A program made the position numbers and the translations under genes. The notes under the pieces are model-generated. The model had not been told where the DNA came from. It made no database searches and saw only the letters and a list, made by a program, of their open reading frames with translations. Positions 42,189 through 50,747 of a stretch of DNA of 64,000 nt are shown in pieces; the stretch's first letter is position 1, and each line of letters starts with the position of its first letter. The stretch is from Noviherbaspirillum aridicola (GTDB lineage Bacteria; Pseudomonadota; Gammaproteobacteria; Burkholderiales; Burkholderiaceae_D): contig NZ_BPMK01000009.1 of the NCBI RefSeq assembly GCF_019656455.1, positions 62,001 through 126,000 on the forward strand, in the 5' to 3' direction.

Positions 42189-42565
42189 TCCACCCGGGTG
42201 AGGATGTCGAACGGGAAGCTGCAGTCTTCGCGGAATTCCTCCGCCAGTTCCGCCACCCGCTCATTCTGCTCGTCGTAATACCAGCGCACCGACACGTCGC
42301 GCTGTTCGCGATGGGCCTGCTCGAGCAGGTCGAAGATGTCCATCATCGCCTTGACGCTGCTGGTGTTGAGATACAGCAGGTGCAGCACCAGCCGCAGCGG
42401 CCGGGCCGGCTCGCGGAGATAGGCCTCGATCCAGTCGAGCACCGGCGTGAACAGTTCGTAGGAGTTTTCGGGATAGGAGTCGCCCCGCATCTCGATCACG
42501 CCGTCGGCGAAATTCGTCCTGATGGCGGGGGTGGATTGCGTGCTTGCGATCTGGATGTCTTGCAT
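42185..42565 (-). CDS. siaC: Phospho-switch protein SiaC (DUF1987)
   Basis: 126 residues, small alpha/beta protein resembling an anti-anti-sigma fold. The segment LYLNTSSVKAMMDIFDLLE places a threonine exactly at position 68, the residue phosphorylated by SiaB in P. aeruginosa. AAGGAAAC precedes the ATG. It overlaps siaD by four bases and follows siaB by ten. Confidence 0.93.
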   Translation of the reverse strand: MQDIQIASTQSTPAIRTNFADGVIEMRGDSYPENSYELFTPVLDWIEAYLREPARPLRLVLHLLYLNTSSVKAMMDIFDLLEQAHREQRDVSVRWYYDEQNERVAELAEEFREDCSFPFDILTRVE

Positions 42566-42575
42566 GGCGTTTCCT

Positions 42576-43118
42576 TTACATCACGACGCGCAGCGAGAAG
42601 AAGCCGCGGCCGTCATCGAGTGTCTTGAGCGAACAGATCAGCGGCGCCGTCGCCTTGCGCGCCAGGTCGATCAGGCCGAGTCCCGCGCCGCTTCCGCTGT
42701 CGGGGTCGCGCGGCTTGCGCAGCTGTTCCTTGTAGCGCGCCTTGAGCTGGGTCTTGTCGAGCGCCGCCAGCGCGCCGATCCGCTCGACGAGGGCCTGTCC
42801 GTCCTCCGCCGACACCACGTTGCCGGCCGAGACCAGGTAGCGCCCTTCGGCGTCGCGCGCGATGACGACGGTGGCGGAGGCCTCGCTGTCGTGCCAGCCC
42901 TTGCTCGCGGCGTAGTGGCGGATGTTCTGGGTGAGTTCGATATAGGCGCCGAACACGTCCATCGCCGAGGACGGCGTGGCATGCTCGCGCTCCATGTAGT
43001 TGCGCAGCGCGTTGCCGATTTCTTCGATCAGGCTGCGGGTGAGCGGACCGTTGAAGCAGAGCATGATGCGCTGCTGGTTATAGGTCTGCTGCAGGGTGAA
43101 CAGGTCGATCTGGTCCAT
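42576..43118 (-). CDS. siaB: SiaB-type GHKL kinase (DUF6272)
   Basis: 180 residues of the small histidine-kinase-ATPase fold. The N-box is in YIELTQNIRHY and the glycine loop is GSGAGLGLIDLA. In the characterised system it phosphorylates SiaC on threonine. There is no sensor domain or phosphorylatable H-box, as expected. ATG 43118 gives the family opening MDQIDLFTLQQ; it lies 13 bases after siaA. Confidence 0.9.
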   Translation of the reverse strand: MDQIDLFTLQQTYNQQRIMLCFNGPLTRSLIEEIGNALRNYMEREHATPSSAMDVFGAYIELTQNIRHYAASKGWHDSEASATVVIARDAEGRYLVSAGNVVSAEDGQALVERIGALAALDKTQLKARYKEQLRKPRDPDSGSGAGLGLIDLARKATAPLICSLKTLDDGRGFFSLRVVM

Positions 43119-43131
43119 GTCGTATCGTCGG

Positions 43132-45123
43132 TCAGGCAAATCGGAAGCAAAGTGTGGTGATGTCGTCGCGCTGCGGATGACTGCCCTGCCAGGCGGCCAG
43201 GGCGGCGGAAAAGGCATCGGCCTGCTCGGACAGGGGCCGCCGCGCATGTTCGCGCAGCATGGCGGAAAAACGCAGGTTGCCGAAGCCGAAGCCCTTGTCG
43301 CCGCCCGCCTGGTCGAGGAAGCCGTCGGTCGTCAGGCAGAAGGTGCGCTGTGGCTGCAGCGCGACGCGCTCGTTGCGGTAATCGCCGGTCTTGCGGTCGT
43401 TGAGCGAGCGGCGCGCGCCGGCGATGACGCCGACTTCCTCGCCATCGCTCCAGTACAGCGCGATCCTTGCGCCGGAAAAGGTGACGCAGCCGGCCCTGAA
43501 ATCGATCCATGCCAGGCCGGCATCCATCATGGCGGCGACCCCGGTGCCGCCCTGCTCGTTGCCGAGCATGCTGCGCATGACCTGGTCGGTGCGGGCCAGG
43601 ATGGCGGCCGGGTCGGCCGCGCCGCAATCGTCCATCGCCTGGTCGATCGCCGCGCGCGCGAGCATGGTCATGAAAGCGCCCGGCACGCCGTGGCCGGCGC
43701 AGTCGATCACGCCGAGCAGGCAGCCGCCGTCGGCCTCGCGGCAGACATAGAAGTCGCCGCCGACCACGTCGCGCGGACGCCAGAGCACGAAATGGCTGTC
43801 GCCCAGCTTGTCGGCGAGCAGGCGGTCGGGCAGGATCGCGCGCTGGATCAGGCTGGCATAGGAGATGGAGTCGCTGATCTTCTTGTGCGCGGCGCTCATG
43901 TCGCGGTTGGCCTGCATCAGTTCCCGCGTGCGCTCGCGTACCGTGTTTTCCAGCTCGGCGGTATGCCGCCGGACCTTGTCGGCCATGCGCCCGAAGGCCT
44001 CGGTAAGCTCGCCGATCTCGTCGCCGCGCGCCGGCGGCAGCGCCACCTGGTAGTCGCCCGCCGCCATGGCCTGCGCCGATTGCTTGAGCCTGACCAGCGG
44101 CGCGAGCACCAGCCGGTTGAGGGCGAACACGCAGGCGGCGACGATGGCCGCCAGCAGTGCCAGCAGCGCCAGCAGCAGCTGCCTGATCACGCCGCCGTCG
44201 ACCAACCGGGCGGCATCGAGATCCACCGCGGTCAGGACATGCCATTTCAGCTCGGGGATGAAGGCTACCGCGAGCAGCTGGCGCTTGCCGTCGAGCCTGG
44301 CGGAAAACAGCTGGGCGCCGGCCGGCGCGGCGGCGGCGGCCTGCATCGCGCCGCGCATCGCCGCGCGCTCGGCGTCTCCGGTGAAGAGCGCGAAGACCGA
44401 GGTCTCGCTGCCGGTCGCCGTCGTGCCGGAGTTGTAGGCGATGCGGCGCACGTCGGGATGGGCCTGGATGGCGCCCTCGGCGTTGACGATGATCGGCGTG
44501 ACGCCGGCCTCGGCATCATGCACATAGGACTTGAGGAAGGTGGTCAGGTCGAGTCCGGTGCCGGCCAGGCCGATGCGCCGTTCGCCGTCGTGTATCAGGA
44601 CATTGAACCAGACCTTGGTCAGCCCGAGCTTTTCATCGGGATGGACGTTGATGTTGAAGCGCTTGTCGCTCTTCATGGTGTTGAAGAACCAGCCGTCGTC
44701 CTCGTCCTCGGGTTTGAGAAAGTAGCGCGGCTCGGGGCTGTAGACCGACTCGCTGTCGTTGAAATAGTAAGCGAGCGACTGCGACGAGATGATGAACCAG
44801 GACTTGTCGGTGAAGTCCTGGCGATAATCCTCGGCTTCGCGCATGGCCATGACCTTCTTTTCCGTGTTCTGCTCGTCGAGCAGCCACTGACGGACCGCCT
44901 GTGAGCCGGCAAGCCGTTGCGACAGCGCCAGCTCGCGCGCCACCGGCGCGAGCACCCGCTCGCGGTTGAGCAGGGTGAGGTTGCGGGCATAGGCTTCGCC
45001 GAGCTGGTCGCGGGTGGATTGCAGCACCTGCCAGCCGATGGCGCTGGCCAGCAGCAGCACGAGGACGCAGGTGCCGATCAGCGCAAGTACCGACTTGCCG
45101 CGTAGCCCCATCGCGCGCCCCAT
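43132..45123 (-). CDS. siaA: SiaA-type membrane PP2C phosphatase with HAMP
   Basis: 663 residues. TM1 (about 10-30), a large periplasmic dCache-like sensor (about 35-310), TM2, HAMP, a short coiled coil, and a PP2C/SpoIIE phosphatase domain with metal aspartates in GGDFYVC, IDCAGHGVPGAFMTML, TTDGFLDQ and QRDDITTL. It should dephosphorylate SiaC in response to a periplasmic ligand. ATG 45123 with GGAG upstream gives a length typical of SiaA. It heads siaABCD and lies 114 bases after azlD. Confidence 0.92.
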   Translation of the reverse strand: MGRAMGLRGKSVLALIGTCVLVLLLASAIGWQVLQSTRDQLGEAYARNLTLLNRERVLAPVARELALSQRLAGSQAVRQWLLDEQNTEKKVMAMREAEDYRQDFTDKSWFIISSQSLAYYFNDSESVYSPEPRYFLKPEDEDDGWFFNTMKSDKRFNINVHPDEKLGLTKVWFNVLIHDGERRIGLAGTGLDLTTFLKSYVHDAEAGVTPIIVNAEGAIQAHPDVRRIAYNSGTTATGSETSVFALFTGDAERAAMRGAMQAAAAAPAGAQLFSARLDGKRQLLAVAFIPELKWHVLTAVDLDAARLVDGGVIRQLLLALLALLAAIVAACVFALNRLVLAPLVRLKQSAQAMAAGDYQVALPPARGDEIGELTEAFGRMADKVRRHTAELENTVRERTRELMQANRDMSAAHKKISDSISYASLIQRAILPDRLLADKLGDSHFVLWRPRDVVGGDFYVCREADGGCLLGVIDCAGHGVPGAFMTMLARAAIDQAMDDCGAADPAAILARTDQVMRSMLGNEQGGTGVAAMMDAGLAWIDFRAGCVTFSGARIALYWSDGEEVGVIAGARRSLNDRKTGDYRNERVALQPQRTFCLTTDGFLDQAGGDKGFGFGNLRFSAMLREHARRPLSEQADAFSAALAAWQGSHPQRDDITTLCFRFA

Positions 45124-45160
45124 GTGATCTCCGGTTGACGGGCGGCCGCGCCGCCCTTGC

Positions 45161-45206
45161 AGAATTGACAACGCCGGCTCCGTCAGCGTTGATTATCGGA
45201 AATTCT
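45161..45206. repeat. Nested inverted repeats between azlD and siaA
   Basis: CAACGC (45169-45174) pairs with GCGTTG (45186-45191), and outside it AGAATT (45161-45166) pairs with AATTCT (45201-45206). There is no T tract. It may be an operator or a weak terminator for azlCD. Confidence 0.35.
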
Positions 45207-45237
45207 GCCAGTCCTCGGTCTTCTCCGCAATGCGGAT

Positions 45238-45558
45238 CTACAGGACAGCGAGTTGCCAGCCGAAGAACACGATCAGCGCCAGGACGATGGTCAGCAGCTG
45301 GCGGCCGGTGGCGGCGCAGACGAGGATCGCGAGGATGGAAGCGACGAGTTGCGGATTGCGCCAGTGCAGCTCCAGCCCTTCCCCGTGCGGCGCCAGGATC
45401 ATGGGCACGATGATCGCGGTCAGCACCGTGACCGGCACGAAGGACAGCGCGCGCTGCAGCAGCGGCGGAAAGACGACCCGTCCGCCGAGGATGAAGATCG
45501 CGGCCTTGATGGCGAACGTGATCAGGGCCATGCCGAGCACCATCAGCGTGTAGTTCAT
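45238..45558 (-). CDS. azlD: AzlD-family branched-chain amino acid export subunit
   Basis: 106 residues with about four hydrophobic segments; MALITFAIKAAIFILGG and the central RALSFVPVTVLTAII are typical of AzlD. It partners with the AzlC protein encoded just upstream, whose stop overlaps its start (ATGA). Together they export branched-chain amino acids or related compounds. Confidence 0.9.
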   Translation of the reverse strand: MNYTLMVLGMALITFAIKAAIFILGGRVVFPPLLQRALSFVPVTVLTAIIVPMILAPHGEGLELHWRNPQLVASILAILVCAATGRQLLTIVLALIVFFGWQLAVL

Positions 45559-46280
45559 GCCGTTTCCTCCCCGGTCTGGGCGCGCTGCCGCCACTGCGTC
45601 ATCAGCATGCCGACCGCCACCCCGGCGAGCACCGCCGACATCAGCCCCAGCTTGTACGGCAGGTCGCGCAGCAGCATGGCGAAGGTGCCCGCCGCCACCG
45701 CCGCGCAGAAATGCGGCAGCCGGTTCAGCTGCGGCACGACGATGGCGATGAATGTCGCGACCATCGCGTAGTCGAGGCCGAGCGACTGCAGCTGCGGAAA
45801 GACCGCGCCGAAGACCAGCCCGATCAGCGTCCATATCTGCCAGTTGAGATACATCGACAGGCCGGAGCCGAGAAAATACCAGTGGCCGAGAGGCGCCTGC
45901 GGGTGCTGCCGGTAATAGCCGTTCATCACGGCGAAGGTTTCGTCGGTGAGCAGAAAGCCGAGCAGCCAGCGCCAGCGCGGCGGCAGATGCGCGACGCGCG
46001 GCAGCAGCGAGGCGGCATACAGCATGTGGCGCAGGTTGACGATGAAAGTGGTGAGCCAGATCACCAGCATGCCGGCATGGCTGGCGGCCAGCCCGGCGGC
46101 GATGAACTGGCTGGAGCCGGCGTACACGCCGAGCGACATCAGCTGACCGTGCCAGGGCGACAGCGGGCCGGCGCTCACCAGGGTGCCGAAGATCATGCCG
46201 AAGGGCGCGGCCCCGACCAGCATCGGCAGCGTATCGCGCGCCCCGGCGGCCAGGCTGGACAGACGGGTGGGATGGGACAT
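45555..46280 (-). CDS. azlC: AzlC-family branched-chain amino acid exporter
   Basis: 241 residues, about seven to eight membrane segments. Family marks are PMLVGAAPFGMIFGTL and YAGSSQFIAAGL near the start, then FLLTDETFAVMN. Transcription runs leftward with AzlD, overlapping by four bases. AGGAAC precedes the ATG at 46280. It is divergent from the YkuD gene. Confidence 0.9.
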   Translation of the reverse strand: MSHPTRLSSLAAGARDTLPMLVGAAPFGMIFGTLVSAGPLSPWHGQLMSLGVYAGSSQFIAAGLAASHAGMLVIWLTTFIVNLRHMLYAASLLPRVAHLPPRWRWLLGFLLTDETFAVMNGYYRQHPQAPLGHWYFLGSGLSMYLNWQIWTLIGLVFGAVFPQLQSLGLDYAMVATFIAIVVPQLNRLPHFCAAVAAGTFAMLLRDLPYKLGLMSAVLAGVAVGMLMTQWRQRAQTGEETA

Positions 46281-46423
46281 GGACGTTCCTGAAACAGAAT
46301 CGCCGCATGTTACCCAGTTCGCGGCGGCCCCGCTTGTACCCGATTGCGCAGTTTCCCGGCGTCGCGCTTGTGCCGCGCCACCCCGCCTGCTATCGTTGCC
46401 GCAGGCTTTTCCTCTCCCTGCCC

Positions 46424-46906
46424 ATGCCACGCATCGTCATCAGCATACCCCGCCAGACGCTGAGCCTTTTCGGCGACGACGGCGCACTCCTGCGCAGCTT
46501 TCCGGTCTCCACCGCGGCCAACGGCCCGGGCGAGCGCAGCGGCAGCAACTGCACGCCGCGCGGCAGGCATGTGGTGCGCGCGAAAATCGGCGCCGGCCAG
46601 CCCGCGGGCGCGGTCTTCGTCGGCCGCCGCCCGACCGGCGACGTGTGGGGGCCGGAACTGGCGTCTCAATACCCGGGTCGCGACTGGATCCTGTCGCGCA
46701 TACTCTGGCTGTCCGGCCGCGAGCCGGGCTTCAACCGGCTGGGCGAGGTCGATACGATGCGCCGCTACATCTATATTCATGGCTGCGCCGATACCGCGCC
46801 GATGGGCGTGCCGCTGTCGATCGGCTGCGTGCGCATGCGCAATGCGGATGTGATCGAGCTGTTCGACCTGGTGCCGGTCGGGACCGAGGTCGACATCTGC
46901 GCGTGA
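46424..46906 (+). CDS. L,D-transpeptidase (YkuD) domain protein without visible signal peptide
   Basis: 160 residues, a single YkuD domain with the active-site segment IHGCADTAPMGVPLSIGCVRM: His, Gly and the catalytic Cys in SxGCVR are all there. YkuD enzymes form 3-3 crosslinks in peptidoglycan or attach proteins to it, normally in the periplasm. From ATG 46424 the protein starts directly with the domain (MPRIVISIPRQTL), and the longer in-frame extension is not a signal peptide either. It either uses unusual export or acts in the cytoplasm. Confidence 0.87.
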   Translation: MPRIVISIPRQTLSLFGDDGALLRSFPVSTAANGPGERSGSNCTPRGRHVVRAKIGAGQPAGAVFVGRRPTGDVWGPELASQYPGRDWILSRILWLSGREPGFNRLGEVDTMRRYIYIHGCADTAPMGVPLSIGCVRMRNADVIELFDLVPVGTEVDICA

Positions 46907-46925
46907 CGGCGGCGCGCGGCCGCCG
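46907..46925. terminator. Short GC hairpin between convergent ykuD-type and yoaK genes
   Basis: CGGCGGC, loop GCGCG, GCCGCCG, directly after the YkuD stop. No T tract in either direction, so termination strength is doubtful. Confidence 0.35.
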
Positions 46926-46935
46926 CGGATGATCC

Positions 46936-47676
46936 CTATCCCGCCGCGCCGCTGAACGCGGGAGCGAGCGACAGGCCGACAAGACCCAGGGCAAGCGGAA
47001 TGGTCGCGGCAAAGCCGACGTGCTTGAAACCGAATGCGCCGGCCACGCCGCCGATGGCGAAAGCGGCGACCAGCCTGAGATGCACGCCCAGGCGGCGGCG
47101 GTTGGCCTGCACCGGCCCGGCGCCGGCCTGGCCCGGCTCGCGGTTCCAGTAGAACAGCTTGCCAAGCTCGATGCCGATATCGGTCACCAGCCCGGTGACG
47201 TGGGTGGTGCGGATCTCGGCGTTGGAAATCTTGGTGATCAGCGCATTCTGCAAGCCCATGGTGTAGCACAGCAGGATGGCCGTCAGCGACAGGTCGATGA
47301 ACTCATGCCGGCGCAGGTTGGCGCCGGCCAGGCCGAATACCAGCAGCAGCATCGCCTCCATCAGCAGCGGCGGCATGTAGGCGTTGCGGGCGCCGTTGCG
47401 CCGGCCGTAGTTGACCATCACCGCGGTGGAACCGGCCCCGAGGATGAAGGCCAGCACCGACAGCAGCGCCCCCGCCACCAGGCCGGCCTGGCCGAGCACG
47501 AGATTGTCGGCGGCCGAGGACAGCATGCCGGTCATGTGCGAGGTGTACTGGCCGATGGCGAGAAATCCTCCGGCGTTGAGCGCGCCGGCGACGAAGGCCA
47601 GGGACACGCCGAGGTGCAGGTTGGCCCGCGCGGTACGCGCGGGGGCTGTGAGGGAAGCGAGATACTGGATCGGCAT
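46936..47676 (-). CDS. YoaK family (DUF1275) membrane protein
   Basis: 246 residues with about six membrane helices. The DUF1275 signatures AGALNAGGFLAIGQYTSHMTG and GLQNALITKISNAEIRTTHVTG, the two half-repeats of the family, are both present. Function is unknown. Its promoter must lie in the short space up to the terminator at 47740. Confidence 0.9.
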   Translation of the reverse strand: MPIQYLASLTAPARTARANLHLGVSLAFVAGALNAGGFLAIGQYTSHMTGMLSSAADNLVLGQAGLVAGALLSVLAFILGAGSTAVMVNYGRRNGARNAYMPPLLMEAMLLLVFGLAGANLRRHEFIDLSLTAILLCYTMGLQNALITKISNAEIRTTHVTGLVTDIGIELGKLFYWNREPGQAGAGPVQANRRRLGVHLRLVAAFAIGGVAGAFGFKHVGFAATIPLALGLVGLSLAPAFSGAAG

Positions 47677-47739
47677 CGGCGGCTCGGGATCGGAGGGAAT
47701 GCGCGAAGCGCTGACCGATTATAAGACCATGCCGGCATG

Positions 47740-47768
47740 AAAAAAACGGAGTGGATGACTCCACTCCG
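47740..47768 (-). terminator. Intrinsic terminator after the gene at 47888
   Basis: Leftward: CGGAGTGGA, loop GTCA, TCCACTCCG, then seven T. A perfect nine-pair stem. Confidence 0.88.
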
Positions 47769-47887
47769 AAGTCCTCAGGAGACGCCGAGGATCCGGAGGG
47801 GAATGTAGCAGTGCGCGCGCCGCAGAAAATGCGGAAAGCGTGCGGTACCTGCTGAGAAGATTCGGCGGCGCCCGCCCCGGCCGCCGC

Positions 47888-48454
47888 TCATTCCTTTGAC
47901 GGCTGCTGCGCCGGAGCCGGCGCCGTCTGGCTCTGCTGCTGCCGCGCCGCATTCTGCTCCGCCATGGTGAAGGCCGACAGGCAGATCGCCTGCAGCTCCT
48001 GCTCGAACACCGGCGCGAACAGGCTCTTTTTCTTCGCTTTCGTCAGCCGCGCCTTCTGCGGCAGCAGATAGTCGCCCCGCGGCGCGTCGAGCCGCTGCCA
48101 CTGCAGCGCGCTGCCGACCCGCTTGAGCTCGCCGCGGATCTGGACCGGCGTCTTGCCGAAGGTGCTGGTCAGCACCACTTCGGCCGTCTCGCCCCCGGAC
48201 TCCCCGGTGATCGAGGGCGCGCCGCCCTCGTCGATACGCGAGGCGTCCGCGTTGGAAAACATGTGGGAGCCGCACAGGCGCCCCTCCTTCTGGTGCAGTT
48301 CGAGCACGAAGGTCGAGCACCGGCCTGAATCGCGCTGCAGGCCTTCGGGGCACAGCCAGGCCTGCCAGGCCCCGGCGTAGTCGCCCGTCTGCGCCGGCGC
48401 GGGAGCGGCGAGCGCGAGCAGGAAAATCGGCACGATGGTGCGCAGGACGTTCAT
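47888..48454 (-). CDS. Exported protein of unknown function
   Basis: 188 residues. A signal peptide (VLRTIVPIFLLALAAPAPAQ) is followed by a domain with four cysteines (WLCPEG, GRCSTF, LCGSH, ICLSA) that may form disulfides, and a Gln/Ala/Pro-rich tail. The arrangement YAGAWQAWLCP...CSTFVLELHQ suggests a small lipocalin-like or inhibitor fold, but I do not recognise the family. A clear terminator lies 120 bases after the stop. Confidence 0.65.
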   Translation of the reverse strand: MNVLRTIVPIFLLALAAPAPAQTGDYAGAWQAWLCPEGLQRDSGRCSTFVLELHQKEGRLCGSHMFSNADASRIDEGGAPSITGESGGETAEVVLTSTFGKTPVQIRGELKRVGSALQWQRLDAPRGDYLLPQKARLTKAKKKSLFAPVFEQELQAICLSAFTMAEQNAARQQQSQTAPAPAQQPSKE

Positions 48455-48549
48455 GTGAAGGAGTGCATTCAGAAATCACGACGACAGGCTCCCCGACGAT
48501 ACCGAATCGTCCCCGGGCGCCGCTTGCGGTCGCGCAAGCGGCGGCGCCG

Positions 48550-49449
48550 TCAGCCCAGGCGCGGCCGCAACTCATCCCGCAGGAAGTCGAACAGCAGGCG
48601 CACCCGCTGCCAGTGTCGAACCTCCGGGTGCGCCAGCATCCACAGCCCGGTTTCCAGCGCCGGCACCGGCTCGCCGATCATCTCCACGGCGGGATGGGCC
48701 TGCAGCAGGAAGCAGGGCGAGACCCCCACGCCGAAACCGTTGACGATCGCGCCGGCCACCGACAGCACGCTGTTGCAGCGGATGCGGGGCCTGAGCTTCG
48801 GATACTGCTGGCGCCGCCAGCGCGCCGACGGGTGATCCGCCAGCGAGTCGTCCAGCGCGATCCAGTCGGCCTCTTCCAGCCTGAGCGGCGCTTCGCGTCC
48901 GTCGAGGTAGGCGCGCGCGGCGTAGACGCCGGAGGGCAGCGTGCCGAGCCGGGTGCCGACCACATGCTCGGGCGGCGTGCGGGTCGCGCGCAGAGCGACG
49001 TCGGCGTCGCGCTGGCTCAGGTTGGCCAGTGCGTTGGCGGTCAGCAGTTCCAGCTCGATCCCCGGATGCAGGCGGGCGAAGCGCGACAGCGCCGGCAGCA
49101 AGAGCCCGTTGAGCAGGGTGTCGGTGGTGGTGATGCGCAGCAGGCCGGCGGCTTCGCCGCCGCGTCCCCAGACCGCTTCGCGCGCCTCCTGCAGCTGCGA
49201 CTCGATGCGTTCCGCGTGCAGCGCCAGCATGCGTGCCAGTTCGGTCGGCGCATAGCCCTGCCGCCCGCGCTCGAACAGCGGTCCGCCCAGCCTGCGCTCG
49301 AGCCGGCGGATCGAACGGAACACGGTGGAGGTATCGACGCCGAGCCGCGCGGCCGCCGCCGCCAGCGTGCGGCCGCGCACCAGCGCCAGCAGCAGCGCGA
49401 GGTCGGCCGGATCGGGCGCGGATTGCAGCGATGCATGCGAAGCTTTCAT
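48550..49449 (-). CDS. LysR-family transcriptional regulator
   Basis: 299 residues. The N-terminal winged helix has GRTLAAAAARLGVDTSTVFRS and RLERRLGGPLFER; the effector domain (about 95-299) has the usual two-lobed pattern ending in LLFDFLRDELRP. It is divergent from the GST gene at 49522 with 72 bases between, the classical LysR arrangement, so it probably controls that GST. I could not pin down a single T-N11-A operator. Confidence 0.92.
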   Translation of the reverse strand: MKASHASLQSAPDPADLALLLALVRGRTLAAAAARLGVDTSTVFRSIRRLERRLGGPLFERGRQGYAPTELARMLALHAERIESQLQEAREAVWGRGGEAAGLLRITTTDTLLNGLLLPALSRFARLHPGIELELLTANALANLSQRDADVALRATRTPPEHVVGTRLGTLPSGVYAARAYLDGREAPLRLEEADWIALDDSLADHPSARWRRQQYPKLRPRIRCNSVLSVAGAIVNGFGVGVSPCFLLQAHPAVEMIGEPVPALETGLWMLAHPEVRHWQRVRLLFDFLRDELRPRLG

Positions 49450-49521
49450 GAATGCCTATTTTCCTTGTAACGGTGCAGACCTAGAGTAGCAGCACCTCAA
49501 CCAGAAAGGAAAGGAAAGACC

Positions 49522-50133
49522 ATGAAGCTCTACTTCACCCCCGGCGTCTGCTCGCTCGCCCCGCACATTGCATTGCGGGAGGCGGGACTGGAAGCCGAAC
49601 TGGAGAAGGTCGACGACGGCAATCGCGCCGCCTACCGCGCGGTGAATCCGAACGGTTATGTGCCCGCCCTCGAGATCCGGCCGGGCGTGGTGCTGACCGA
49701 GGGACCGGCCATCATGCAGTACATCGCCGACCTCGCGCCCGCGGCCAGGCTCGCGCCGGAAAGCGGCAGCATCGAACGCTACCGGCTGCAGTCCTGGCTC
49801 AACTACATCACCTCGGAGTTGCACAAGGGCTTCTCACCGCTGTTCAACCCGGGCATGCCGGCGCAGGCCAAGACCATGTTTCGGGAGCAGATCGCGCAGC
49901 GCCTGCAGACCGTCGAGCAGCGGCTGGCGCAGCATGAGTACTTGCTCGACGGCGGCTTTTCGGTCGCGGATGCCTATCTGTTCGTGGTCACCGGCTGGGC
50001 GGGATTCGTCGGCGTCGACCTGAAGCCCTTCCCCCATCTGCTCGCCTTCCGCGAGCGGATCAAGGCCCGGCCGGCCGTGCAGGAGGCGATGCGCGCCGAA
50101 GGCCTGCTGCCGCCGGCGGCCAGGGCGGCGTGA
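49522..50133 (+). CDS. Glutathione S-transferase, beta class
   Basis: 203 residues. MKLYFTPGVCSLAPHIAL places the beta-class cysteine at position 10; GYVPALE and TEGPAIMQYIAD follow, and the C-terminal domain has FSVADAYLF. It is closely similar to the GST at 24403. GAAAGGAAAG lies upstream of the ATG. The divergent LysR gene is the likely regulator. It converges with tag, 15 bases apart. Confidence 0.93.
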   Translation: MKLYFTPGVCSLAPHIALREAGLEAELEKVDDGNRAAYRAVNPNGYVPALEIRPGVVLTEGPAIMQYIADLAPAARLAPESGSIERYRLQSWLNYITSELHKGFSPLFNPGMPAQAKTMFREQIAQRLQTVEQRLAQHEYLLDGGFSVADAYLFVVTGWAGFVGVDLKPFPHLLAFRERIKARPAVQEAMRAEGLLPPAARAA

Positions 50134-50148
50134 GGAAGCCGCGCCGGA

Positions 50149-50715
50149 TCAGCGGCGCGCCGGATGGCAGAAGCAGTCCGGCGCGTGGTCGTTGACCATG
50201 CCGATTGCCTGCATGTAGGCATAGACGATGGTGGAGCCGACGAACTTGAAGCCGCGCTTGCCGAGGTCCTTCGAAATCCGGTCCGACAGCGCCGTGCTGG
50301 CCGGCGTCTGCCCCGGCGGCCAGGCATTGATCACGGGCCGGCCGTCGACATAGGCCCACAGGAAGGGATCGAGGCCGCCGGTGTCGTCGCGCAGCGCCAG
50401 GTAGGCGCGGGCGTTGCCGATGGCCGCCGCGATCTTGAGACGGTTGCGGATGATGCCGGGGTCGGCCAGCAGGGCGGCGACCTTGGCGTCGTCATAGCGC
50501 GCGATCTTGTCCGCGTCCCAGCCGTCGAACACCTTGCGGTAATGCTCGCGCTTGTTGAGCACCGTCTCCCAGCTCAGTCCCGCCTGCGCGCCCTCGAGGT
50601 TGAGCATTTCGAACAGGCGGTTCTCGTCATGGCAGGGCACGCCCCATTCTTCATCGTGATAGGCGAGATAGCGCGGATTGGCCGGGTTGGCCCAGGAGCA
50701 GCGTTTGACGGTCAT
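50149..50715 (-). CDS. tag: DNA-3-methyladenine glycosylase I
   Basis: 188 residues. The opening KRCSWANPANPRYLAYHDEEWG with the zinc cysteine and later CFCHP with the remaining ligands is typical. The helix-hairpin region contains SWETVLNKREHYRKVF, and the catalytic-site Glu lies in NLEGAQAGLSWE. It removes 3-methyladenine from DNA. It is the last gene of a minus-strand run behind nnrD. The ada-alkA gene at the window start is a second alkylation-repair glycosylase. Confidence 0.93.
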   Translation of the reverse strand: MTVKRCSWANPANPRYLAYHDEEWGVPCHDENRLFEMLNLEGAQAGLSWETVLNKREHYRKVFDGWDADKIARYDDAKVAALLADPGIIRNRLKIAAAIGNARAYLALRDDTGGLDPFLWAYVDGRPVINAWPPGQTPASTALSDRISKDLGKRGFKFVGSTIVYAYMQAIGMVNDHAPDCFCHPARR

Positions 50716-50747
50716 GGCGGCGCAGGTGGTCGGCAATGCCGCCCATT

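Noticed and set aside
46907-46935. Strong bidirectional terminator between convergent YkuD and YoaK genes
   Set aside because: The hairpin is real, but no T tract follows on either strand, so it is kept only as a weak candidate.
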